DNA from: Anaerolineae bacterium
GTDB lineage: Bacteria; Chloroflexota; Anaerolineae; Promineifilales; Promineifilaceae
NCBI GenBank assembly: GCA_007123775.1
Contig: SLGK01000156.1
Location: 1 to 62,650, forward strand
Direction of reading: 5' to 3'
DNA length: 62,650 bases
Below the pieces are notes generated by a model. It made no database searches, was not told the origin of the DNA, and worked only from the letters and a program-made list of their open reading frames with translations. Made by a program: the position numbers and the translations under genes. Below are positions 1 through 7,250 of this stretch, piece by piece; position 1 is the first letter of the stretch; every line of letters begins with the position of its first letter.

Positions 1-2
1 TT

Positions 3-1259
3 TTTGGGCTTTGCCAACTGGCGGCCGACTACGGCCGTTTACCCCTGCCCACCTTACTCCAACCCGCCCTGCGCCTGGCCCGCGAGGGGCTGCACCTGAC
101 CCGCTTCCAGACCGACACCTGCGAACTACTGGCCCCCCTCTACACCCACACCCCCGCCATGCGCCGGATTTTCATGAAAAACGGCCGTCTCATCCAGCCC
201 GAAGACCATTTCCACATTCCCGATCTGGCCGCCACTTTGGCAGAACTGGCGCTAGAAGGGGAATCACTGGTGCGAAACGGCCGTTTGGCCCAAACCATCG
301 TCCATGACCAGCAAACCCGGGGCGGCCTACTCACCGCCACCGACCTGGCCCACTACCAGGTCCACAAGGCCGAACCGATCCGGCTGGCCTACCGGGAGTT
401 CGAGATACTGCTGCCGCCGCCCTGCTCCAGCGGCGGCGTCCTGACCGCCTTCACCTTCAAACTGCTCAACCAGTTCGACGTGCGCCGCCTGACACACGGC
501 TCGGCCCAACACCTCAGCCTTTTGTACGAAGTAATGACCGCCACCACCCACGCCCGCAACACCTGGGAAAACCTCAGCCTGGCCTTCCCTACCGCCGAAG
601 CGATTGCCCGCTTTTTGGACGACGGTTTTATCCACACCTACGTCGAGCGGATTAACGAAGCCCTCCACCGCAGCCGGCCCACGCCGCCACAGGCAGAGCC
701 AACAAGCGGCAACAATACCAGCCACCTCAGCGTGATGGATGAGGACGGGCTGGCGGTCAGCCTGACGACAACGGCGGGCGAATCGGCCGGGTATGTGGTG
801 CCGGGCACGGGCATCATTCTCAACAACATGCTGGGCGAGGCCGACCTGCACCCCAACGGCTTTCACACGCGGCCGGCCGGGGAGCGCATTCCCACCATGA
901 TGACGCCTACTATTGTGCTAAAGGATGGCCAGACGCGGCTGGTGCTGGGCAGCGGCGGCAGCATCCGCATTCGTAGCGCTATCTTGCAGGTATTGTGTAA
1001 TCTGCTGGATTTTGAAATGCCGCTGGCTGAAGCGGTCAACGTGGCCCGCGTCCATGTGGAGGATGGGGTGCTGCAATGTGAGGCCGGTTTTGATGAAACG
1101 GCCGTCTCTGAACTGGAAGCGATGGGCTATCCGGTCAACCGCTGGCCCACGCGCAGCATCTACTTTGGCGGCGTCCACAGCGTCTCACGAGATGAAAACG
1201 GCCGTTTGTATGCGGCCGGCGACAACCGGCGCGGCGGCTCAACGGCAGAAGTCACGTAG
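3..1259 (+). CDS. ggt: Gamma-glutamyltransferase (partial, 5' end off window)
   Basis: This encodes the C-terminal two thirds of an N-terminal-nucleophile gamma-glutamyltranspeptidase, which hydrolyses or transfers gamma-glutamyl groups from glutathione and related peptides. The frame is open from base 3, and sense codons before the first ATG at 159 match the family (ADYGRLPLPTLLQPALRLA), so the start is missing. The autoprocessing and catalytic Thr is the ACC codon at 717-719 in NNTSHLSVMDEDG. The downstream LNNMLGE and the oxyanion-hole loop (GSGGS, where the family usually has GSPGG) follow in order. The stop TAG at 1257-1259 is the first unit of a heptamer repeat array. The neighbour at 1300 converges. 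Family assignment is firm; substrate and cellular location cannot be judged without the N terminus. Confidence 0.92.
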   Translation, partial: FGLCQLAADYGRLPLPTLLQPALRLAREGLHLTRFQTDTCELLAPLYTHTPAMRRIFMKNGRLIQPEDHFHIPDLAATLAELALEGESLVRNGRLAQTIVHDQQTRGGLLTATDLAHYQVHKAEPIRLAYREFEILLPPPCSSGGVLTAFTFKLLNQFDVRRLTHGSAQHLSLLYEVMTATTHARNTWENLSLAFPTAEAIARFLDDGFIHTYVERINEALHRSRPTPPQAEPTSGNNTSHLSVMDEDGLAVSLTTTAGESAGYVVPGTGIILNNMLGEADLHPNGFHTRPAGERIPTMMTPTIVLKDGQTRLVLGSGGSIRIRSAILQVLCNLLDFEMPLAEAVNVARVHVEDGVLQCEAGFDETAVSELEAMGYPVNRWPTRSIYFGGVHSVSRDENGRLYAAGDNRRGGSTAEVT

Positions 1260-1317
1260 TGCGTAGTGCGTAGTGCGTAGTGCGTAGACCTGTTACGCAC
1301 TACGCACCACGCACTAC
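1255..1317. repeat. Heptamer array with inverted halves between convergent genes
   Basis: Tandem TAGTGCG units on the left face their own reverse complement (CGCACTA units) on the right, across an 8-base centre, so the transcript can fold into a long hairpin. The array supplies the TAG stop codons of both flanking genes. It could serve as a bidirectional terminator, although there is no clear U-tract. Confidence 0.8.
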
Positions 1318-2823
1318 CTCTATCAACATTCGCAGAAAGTGTGCTTCCTCTACGGCCGCAAACTCATTGAGCGGCGCTTCCAGCCAGACGATGAGGGGTT
1401 GGCCGCCGACAACGCTGAGCAGAATGGCCCCCTGAATCTGCTCCTGGCGGCTGTTACTGTAGCTAAAATCGGCCCGCAGCCAGCGCTGGCCGTCCAGCAC
1501 AAAATAGTAGGGGCGGCCCGCGCCAAAATCATCGACGCCCGCGCCCGCATCCTGCAAACGGCGATCCAACTCGACTACATCGGCCGCGGCCACACCATCG
1601 GTTCGCAAAGCCCAAAACGTGTCCCGGTCCCGGCTGAAGCGATGCCAGCCGCGCACCTCCTGATAGGTGTAGTCGCCGGGATGGGTCGGCATCAGGTCGG
1701 CGACCGGCTGCCGGATCCAGTTGAGGGGCAGATCGGCGGCCGGGGCCACAAACTGCCAGCTTGTGGCCATCAACTCGGCCGTTTGCCATACGGCCGTTTC
1801 CGCCTCAGCCGCCCCCTCCACATCCAGCACAAAGCCCTGCCCCTGCCGCACAAAGGCAATCAGGACGCCGGTGCGCTCAGCCCCGTCGGCGCGGGTGTAG
1901 CCGTAAGCGATCCGCTGCGCCTGCCTATCGGCTACGGTCAGTTGGTCCTGGTACAGCCGGCTGACAGGGCCAAACTGGGCCAACGCCTGGTCGGCCAGAG
2001 CGGCCTGATTGCTGCCCGGCGGCAGGTCGGGCCAGCGAATAAGCTGCATCTGTGCGGTGGTTGTGACGTGGCGGCTCAACAGCAGCGTACCACTGTAAAC
2101 GGGGGTCTGCCAATCGTAGGGGTATTGGAACTGAAAGGCGTGCTGCGGATCGAAATAGAGGCGTCCGGCCATTGGCTCTTCCGGTTCGGTCAGTGTCAAA
2201 TCGAGGGCAGCTACGGCCGTACCCGCCTCATTGGCGGCCTCAAGGGCCAGTTGGTAACGGCCGGGCGGCAGCGGCTCCCGCGACAGTGAGGGTTCGGCCG
2301 CTGGCGGCGCCGGTGGCGGCAGAAATGGCTCGGTCTGCTCCTGGAATTCGTCAACCGACTGTTCATCCTGTTCATCGTCGGCCGGCAGCACGTCGCCATA
2401 CCAGGTAAACTGCCACCGGTGGATACCGTCGGCGGGCGGTTGGTTCAAGAGCGGCTGTCGGCTGAGCGGGGTCAAGTTATCGGCCTCATCATATTGGCCA
2501 ATTTGCAACGTCAGGCTGGTAACGGCCGTGCCGACCAGTTCCAGACGTAGATGGGCCGGCTGCCCGCCGTGCAGCTCATCCTGACCCAGATTGGTCAAAT
2601 AAAGCAGCGGCGGCAGCGGCTCGGCCAGGATGGTGTCGGTGACGGGCGGGGGTGGGGATGGGGTAGGAACGGCCGTTGGCCCTGCCTCAGATACATCATC
2701 GCCTCGTTCAACCAGATCCGCCTCGTTCGACGAGTTCCCCATCAAACCGCAGCCGGTACTCAGCAGCAAAACCAGTAGCAGCCCGATGGTCCAATTTCTA
2801 TTCCTGCCTCGCAAAACATTCAT
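1300..2823 (-). CDS. Putative lipoprotein of unknown function
   Basis: I chose the ATG at 2823 (507 residues). It follows a good Shine-Dalgarno (TAGGAG, 6 bases upstream) and begins a textbook lipoprotein signal: basic MNVLRGRNRN, a hydrophobic core, then the lipobox LSTGC. A longer frame from 2925 lacks such signals. After the lipidated Cys comes an acidic, Pro/Thr-rich linker (TAVPTPSPPPPVTD), then an apparent beta-rich region with a proline-rich insert, and a C-terminal half with regular globular composition. I do not recognise a named domain. The last codons (VVRGA and TAG) are encoded by the heptamer array, so the C terminus may have been reshaped by repeat insertion. It is divergent from the PHP gene at 3024 and convergent with ggt. 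It is likely membrane-anchored and extracytoplasmic. Confidence 0.8.
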   Translation of the reverse strand: MNVLRGRNRNWTIGLLLVLLLSTGCGLMGNSSNEADLVERGDDVSEAGPTAVPTPSPPPPVTDTILAEPLPPLLYLTNLGQDELHGGQPAHLRLELVGTAVTSLTLQIGQYDEADNLTPLSRQPLLNQPPADGIHRWQFTWYGDVLPADDEQDEQSVDEFQEQTEPFLPPPAPPAAEPSLSREPLPPGRYQLALEAANEAGTAVAALDLTLTEPEEPMAGRLYFDPQHAFQFQYPYDWQTPVYSGTLLLSRHVTTTAQMQLIRWPDLPPGSNQAALADQALAQFGPVSRLYQDQLTVADRQAQRIAYGYTRADGAERTGVLIAFVRQGQGFVLDVEGAAEAETAVWQTAELMATSWQFVAPAADLPLNWIRQPVADLMPTHPGDYTYQEVRGWHRFSRDRDTFWALRTDGVAAADVVELDRRLQDAGAGVDDFGAGRPYYFVLDGQRWLRADFSYSNSRQEQIQGAILLSVVGGQPLIVWLEAPLNEFAAVEEAHFLRMLIEVVRGA

Positions 2824-2980
2824 CTCAACTCCTACACAAATGGGACGGAAGACGAAGGACCGTAGACGGAACAAGCCTCTCCGTCGTCGGTCGTCCGTCA
2901 CCACAGCCGATATAAGGTTGGGCATTAAGACCAGCAGCCACTATAATAGCCGCGTTGGTCTTGCTTTGCATCTTTATAGA

Positions 2981-3011
2981 GACTACAAAAGTCTGGCAGA
3001 CTTTTGTAGTC
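2981..3011. repeat. 31-bp hairpin palindrome upstream of the PHP gene
   Basis: Two 14-base arms (GACTACAAAAGTCT and its reverse complement) flank a 3-base centre GGC. It lies 12 bases before the ATG at 3024. It could be an interspersed palindromic repeat, an operator, or an mRNA hairpin limiting translation. A TATAAT at 2942-2947 could place it in the 5' leader. Confidence 0.75.
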
Positions 3012-3023
3012 TGGCAGAAAACC

Positions 3024-4130
3024 ATGAGCGACCTGATTGAAGTTGTCGGCAACATGCACATGCACACCCCCTACTCAGACGGCGAAAAATGGCACGCGGA
3101 CATCGCCGAGGCCGCCATTACCGCCGGGCTGGACTTTATCATCGTTACCGACCACAACGTCTGGGTAGATGGGGTAGAGGGCTGGTATGAGAATGAAAAC
3201 GGCCGTGTCCTCGTGCTCAGTGGTGAAGAGGTCCACAACGTGCGCCGCCAGCCCCAGGCCAGTCACCTGCTCATCTACGGGGCCGAGCAAGAGATGGCCC
3301 CCTATGCCCACGATCCCCAACTGCTCATCGACCAGGCCAATGCGGCCGGCGGTCTGACCTTCCTGGCCCATCCTTTTGAGCGGGAACTGCGCCTGCTGCC
3401 CCACGGCGACCTGGGCTGGCACGATTGGCCCGTGGAAAACTTCACCGGCCTGGAAATCTGGAACTTTATGTCCAGTCTGATCGGATCGTTTGCCAACCGG
3501 CTGGACCGGCTGCCCATCCAGCATGGTCTGCTCGACAAGCTGTACGCCGTCTGGATGTCGAGCCGGCCGGAAAAGATGGTATTTGGCCCGGAGCCGGAGA
3601 CGCTGGCTTTATGGGATCAGTTGCTCAGCGAGGATAAGTGGGTAACGGCCGTTGGCAACAGCGACGCCCACGGCACCCAGGTACAATTCGGCCCCTTCAA
3701 GCGCACCATCTACCCCTACGAATATTGCTTCCGCGCCGTCAACACCCATCTACTGCTCTCAGAACCGTTCGACGGCGACCTGGACCATGACAAACGGCTG
3801 GTGCTGCGGGCCATCGGCAAAGGTAATTCCTGGGTCGGCTACGACCTGTCCCATCCTACCAAAGGCTTCCGCTTTTCCGGGCAGAGCGCCAGCAAAGGGA
3901 TCATGGGCCAGTCGGTACGGTTAGGCAGCGGGGCCACACTGCAAATCAAGACCCCGGCCAAAGCCAACATCCGCCTCATCCGGCATGGCGAGGTGGTGGC
4001 CGAGGCCGAAGAGGACACCCACCTGACCTATCTACCCATCGAGCCGGGCGCGTACCGGGTCGAATGCACCCGCCCCTTCGCCGGCGCCGAGCGCGGCTGG
4101 ATTTATAGTAATCCGATTTATTTGAAGTAG
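3024..4130 (+). CDS. PHP-domain metal-dependent phosphoesterase (CehA/McbA-like)
   Basis: This is a 368-residue protein of the polymerase-and-histidinol-phosphatase superfamily. The first metal motif HMHTPYSDG lies near residue 11, the second (VTDHN) near residue 40, and a late GNSDAHG supplies further ligands, so a trinuclear metal site of the TIM-barrel type is expected. The C-terminal ~90 residues look like a beta-sandwich (SGATLQIKTPAKANIRLIRHG), as in CehA/McbA-like hydrolases, which often attach such a domain. The ATG at 3024 begins the conserved part; the in-frame ATG at 2955 would translate the upstream hairpin and is unlikely. A TATAAT lies at 2942-2947 without a convincing -35. The stop TAG is the first base triplet of a repeat array. 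The substrate is unknown: phosphoesters or carbamate-type esters are possible. Confidence 0.82.
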   Translation: MSDLIEVVGNMHMHTPYSDGEKWHADIAEAAITAGLDFIIVTDHNVWVDGVEGWYENENGRVLVLSGEEVHNVRRQPQASHLLIYGAEQEMAPYAHDPQLLIDQANAAGGLTFLAHPFERELRLLPHGDLGWHDWPVENFTGLEIWNFMSSLIGSFANRLDRLPIQHGLLDKLYAVWMSSRPEKMVFGPEPETLALWDQLLSEDKWVTAVGNSDAHGTQVQFGPFKRTIYPYEYCFRAVNTHLLLSEPFDGDLDHDKRLVLRAIGKGNSWVGYDLSHPTKGFRFSGQSASKGIMGQSVRLGSGATLQIKTPAKANIRLIRHGEVVAEAEEDTHLTYLPIEPGAYRVECTRPFAGAERGWIYSNPIYLK

Positions 4131-4216
4131 TGCGTATTGCGTATTGCGTATTGCGTATTGCCTAGTGCGTAGTGCGTAGTGCGTAGCTTCTTGGCATACG
4201 CATTACGCACTACGCT
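4128..4216. repeat. Heptamer (TGCGTAT/TGCGTAG) array with inverted distal part
   Basis: About nine 7-base units start exactly at the stop codon of the PHP gene and switch from TGCGTAT to TGCGTAG type. After a short unique stretch, reverse-complement units (CATACGCATTACGCACTACG) follow, allowing a hairpin. It ends 3 bases before the AGGA Shine-Dalgarno of the FGGY kinase gene. Confidence 0.85.
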
Positions 4217-4231
4217 ATAGGATGAATGCTC

Positions 4232-5686
4232 ATGACAACAACCCTCATCATTGACCAGGGAACGCACGCGACGCGGGCGCTGCTGTTTGATGCGGCGGGG
4301 CAGGTTTTGACTACCGCCAGTCAGCCCATTGGCCTGACCCGCCACAGTGCGGATCGGATTGAGCAGGATGGTGAGGAAATTCGGGCGTCGGTCACGGCCG
4401 TTCTCGGCCAAATACTCGCAGAAATCGGGCTTTTACCGTCCATTACAACCAGTTCGCCTCAAAACAAAAAGCCCGGTTTCTCTATTGCCCAGGCCGGCGT
4501 AGCCACCCAGCGCTCCAGCGTCATTGCCTGGGACCGGCAAACCAGCCGGCCGCTCAGCCCGGTATTGAGCTGGCAGGACCGGCGGGCCGACGCCTGGCTG
4601 CGCCAGTTTGAGGACCAGGGGGCGGCCATCAAGGAGCGCAACGGGCTGCCCCTGTCGCCCCATTACGGGGCCAGCAAGCTGCGCTGGCTGCTGGATAACG
4701 TGGACGAGGTACAGGAAGCGGCCCAAAACGGCCGTCTGGCCTTTGGTCCATTGGCTTCCTTTGTGCTGTTCCATTTGCTGGACGGACAGCCGCTGCTGGT
4801 TGACCACGCCAACGCGGCCCGCACCCAACTGTGGCAGCTAGACAGCCGGGATTGGGACCCCTGGCTGCTGGACCTGTTTGGCGTACCAATCGGGCCGCTG
4901 CCCCGCTGTGTACCCATTCGCCACCACTACGGCCGTATTGCCGGCACCAACATTCCAGTAACGGCCGTTAACGGGGACCAGAACGCGGCCGTGTATGCCC
5001 TCGGCCAGCCTGAACCCGGTACGGCCATCGTCAATCTGGGCACGGGGGCCTTTGTGCTGGTCCCGACCGGCGACCGGCTGCTGCGCCACGACACGCTGCT
5101 GACCGGCCTGACCGACAGCGACGCCCACAGCGGCGACTACACCCTGGAAGGCACGGTCAACGGCGCGGGGGCGGCCCTCAGTTGGGCCGCCGAGCAGCTT
5201 GGCTCCGGTCCGGTTCGGGATCATCTGGATGACTGGCTGGTAGCCACGCCGGAACCACCCCTCTTTATCAACAGCATCGGCGGTCTCGGCTCGCCCTTCT
5301 GGCGGCCCGGCCCTGATCCCCACTGGCAGGGAGCAGGCGATGCGGCGGCCAAAATGACGGCCGTGGCCGAGAGCATCCTCTTTTTGCTCTACGCCAATAT
5401 TGAAACAATGGAGGCGGCCAGGGTGACAGTTGAGCAGTTTCGGCTCAGCGGCGGGCTGGCTCGCAGTGACGCCCTCTGTCAACGGCTGGCCAATCTGACG
5501 GGATGTGCGGTGATACGGCCGTCGGAAACGGAAGCAACCGCTCGCGGCACCGCCTGGCTGGCGGCCGGGCGACCCGCTCACTGGCCTGATCCTGCGCGGG
5601 CCGCATCGTTTAGCCCTCAGCCTGATGGTGGGCTGCATGGCGGGCTGCAAGAACGCTATCGCCGCTTTTTGGAGGCGTTGCGGTAG
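4232..5686 (+). CDS. FGGY-family carbohydrate kinase
   Basis: This 484-residue ATP-dependent sugar kinase is a distant paralogue of the GlpK at 14448-15962. The N-terminal phosphate-binding strand (LIIDQGTHATRALLFD), the GVATQRSSVIAWDR segment, a second ATPase motif (VNLGTGAFVLV) and a C-terminal FGGY-type region (FRLSGGLARSDALCQRLANL) appear in family order. The substrate could be a pentulose, erythritol-like polyol or glycerol; sequence alone does not decide. I prefer the ATG at 4232 because AGGA at 4219-4222 is 9 bases away; the ATG at 4226 is only 3 bases from it. Residues about 64-83 form a non-conserved insert encoded by an inverted-repeat element (4422-4479). It probably sits in the lobe-I loop, so activity may be kept. 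The gene converges on the kinase-like gene at 5757. Confidence 0.87.
   Translation: MTTTLIIDQGTHATRALLFDAAGQVLTTASQPIGLTRHSADRIEQDGEEIRASVTAVLGQILAEIGLLPSITTSSPQNKKPGFSIAQAGVATQRSSVIAWDRQTSRPLSPVLSWQDRRADAWLRQFEDQGAAIKERNGLPLSPHYGASKLRWLLDNVDEVQEAAQNGRLAFGPLASFVLFHLLDGQPLLVDHANAARTQLWQLDSRDWDPWLLDLFGVPIGPLPRCVPIRHHYGRIAGTNIPVTAVNGDQNAAVYALGQPEPGTAIVNLGTGAFVLVPTGDRLLRHDTLLTGLTDSDAHSGDYTLEGTVNGAGAALSWAAEQLGSGPVRDHLDDWLVATPEPPLFINSIGGLGSPFWRPGPDPHWQGAGDAAAKMTAVAESILFLLYANIETMEAARVTVEQFRLSGGLARSDALCQRLANLTGCAVIRPSETEATARGTAWLAAGRPAHWPDPARAASFSPQPDGGLHGGLQERYRRFLEALR
4422..4479. repeat. Inverted-repeat element embedded in the FGGY kinase gene
   Basis: The arms AAATCGGGCTTTT and AAAAGCCCGGTTT are complementary except for one G-U-compatible pair and enclose 32 bases. 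The element resembles in design the hairpin elements at 12503-12571 and 27049-27116 (AAACCGrG plus T-run arms). It keeps the reading frame and adds roughly 14-20 residues. Confidence 0.6.
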
Positions 5687-5756
5687 GCGGGTGGCGAGTA
5701 GTGGGTAAATTCCAGCCTACGTTTTGCGCCCTACGTTTCACGCTTTACGCTACCCG
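5687..5756. repeat. Short degenerate repeat hairpin between convergent genes
   Basis: GGCGGGTGGCGAGTAGTGGGTAAA-like sequence faces a reverse-complement-like CTACGTTT/TTTACGCTACCCGC half. The CGTAG-rich units are related to the heptamer arrays. The stop codons of both flanking genes (TAG) abut it. Confidence 0.6.
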
Positions 5757-7202
5757 CTAACCACTGGCAATAGCTTCGGCCCGGTGGCGAATACGCTGTA
5801 GCCGCTCAGCGTCAGTAATCAAGTCGTCGTGGAAGGTCAGCACACGGGCCGCCAGGGCGTGATCATGGAAAGAGAACGCGATATTTTTCACCTGATTGAA
5901 GCGAGCCGAACGGCCGTCTTCGGTTAGCTCTTCTGCCTGCAAGGGCCGAGCCGCCCCCCAGTCTATGTGGACGATCTCATCACTCCCCTGGCGCATGATG
6001 AAATTGGCAGCGTGCCAATCTCCATTTTCAATTCCCAGTAGCTCACATACTTGCTGATGAAGAATGATGATGTCATATAAATCGGCCGTCATACATGCCG
6101 GGTCTCGCAGTACGGCTTCCTGAATCGTTGGCCCCACTACATGATTCTCTACCGTCAAACCCAACAGGGTAAAACAGTCCATGGGATGGCCAAACACGTC
6201 ATGCAGGCGAGGAATAAAGCCCTCCTCCAGAACAAGCCGCAGCCGACCGCGTGGCGTTACCAGCTTTTTGTTTCGTGTCAGGTAAGGCCAGTTTTCCGGC
6301 CAGCCTTCATATTCGCGGGCATTCATCTTGATTTCGTGGAATGGTTCGGGCGCTGGCTGTTTGACCACAACGCCCAGTTCAGGCGCGATCATGATGGTGC
6401 TACGCCGGTGACGGCCGGCAATGTACTCACCCTTAAGAATCAATTGCAAGCCAGATTCAGCCTGGCGTGCCTCTTGCCAGGCCAAAATTGATTCAGCGGT
6501 AGCCTGATCACCGTTGGCCAGCGCCGCACGCCGTTCTTGCTCCAGGCGAACCAGTTGGGCCATCAGCTCGTCCAGCAGCAGTACGCGCGGCAGCGGCGGA
6601 CGGCTATCGTCGGCAAAGTAGGTGTTGCGGGCAATCTCGCGGTAAAGGGCCTGGATAAAGCCAGAGCGGTCTGCATCGACCAGGCGTGAACGGCCGTTGT
6701 ACAAACGAATATAGGTCGCTGCCACGGCCGTTGCGTCCAGGCTCTCCATTTCCATGTCTAGTCGGGTGGCTACCTGCGTCGGATCGGCCCCAAAATATTC
6801 GATTTGCTCCCCATAAATCACCAATTGCTCCATCTGGTCCAGCAGTGGATCGGCCGGCACAGGCTGGGGCAAACCCACCGTAGCAAAATAGATTGGCGAC
6901 CAGCCTCCCAAATTACGCGTTAAGAAGCCGGGTTCTTCCAGGAACATGACCGGGATCAGTCGATCCGTGGTCGTTTCTACCAGGTAACCATGAGGCGAAT
7001 CAATTTCCAGCAGATCAGAAACAGTGGGGGTTTCTAACTGCTCCAAATCCGCAATCCATTCAGACTCAAAGCGTGCTGTGGGTCGTTGGTCGAGAATTTG
7101 GATGACAGCCCCGCGGCTAATTGTAGATGGGGGCAGCAAGAAATCAACAATGGGGACACGGTTAAGCGGAATAGCGACAACAGAATATTGGAAAGAGGCC
7201 AC
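5757..7202 (-). CDS. Protein-kinase/APH-fold protein, function unknown
   Basis: This 481-residue protein has a C-terminal half showing a kinase-like active site: a possible beta3 lysine (VVVK281), a catalytic-loop motif GDWHAAN at 394-400 (Asp395, Asn400) and a metal-binding IDWG at 413-416. These match aminoglycoside-phosphotransferase and lipopolysaccharide-kinase style folds. The N-terminal ~240 residues show no motif I recognise; a helical Glu/Arg-rich stretch lies near 215-250. The start is GTG at 7202, the only one that keeps the N-terminal strand-rich segment, with a weak ribosome site. It lies 48 bases after the DhaM-HPr-EI gene on the same strand and may be co-transcribed with it. 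It could phosphorylate a small molecule, lipid or protein. A role tied to glycerol metabolism is only suggested by position. Confidence 0.7.
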   Translation of the reverse strand: MASFQYSVVAIPLNRVPIVDFLLPPSTISRGAVIQILDQRPTARFESEWIADLEQLETPTVSDLLEIDSPHGYLVETTTDRLIPVMFLEEPGFLTRNLGGWSPIYFATVGLPQPVPADPLLDQMEQLVIYGEQIEYFGADPTQVATRLDMEMESLDATAVAATYIRLYNGRSRLVDADRSGFIQALYREIARNTYFADDSRPPLPRVLLLDELMAQLVRLEQERRAALANGDQATAESILAWQEARQAESGLQLILKGEYIAGRHRRSTIMIAPELGVVVKQPAPEPFHEIKMNAREYEGWPENWPYLTRNKKLVTPRGRLRLVLEEGFIPRLHDVFGHPMDCFTLLGLTVENHVVGPTIQEAVLRDPACMTADLYDIIILHQQVCELLGIENGDWHAANFIMRQGSDEIVHIDWGAARPLQAEELTEDGRSARFNQVKNIAFSFHDHALAARVLTFHDDLITDAERLQRIRHRAEAIASG

Positions 7203-7250
7203 AAGACACCCGTCTTTGTCAAACTTTGGGCAGTTATTGAAGATGCAGTA

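Noticed and set aside
1339-2289. 316-residue frame antisense to the lipoprotein gene
   Set aside because: No recognisable domain, starts without ribosome site, and lies opposite a gene with a clear lipobox signal peptide.
4128-4216. CRISPR array
   Set aside because: Units are 7 bases with no spacers of 25-40 bases and no cas genes nearby.
4838-5650. 270-residue frame antisense to the FGGY kinase gene
   Set aside because: Composition of a shadow frame (Arg/Gly/Pro-rich); the plus-strand kinase has all family motifs.
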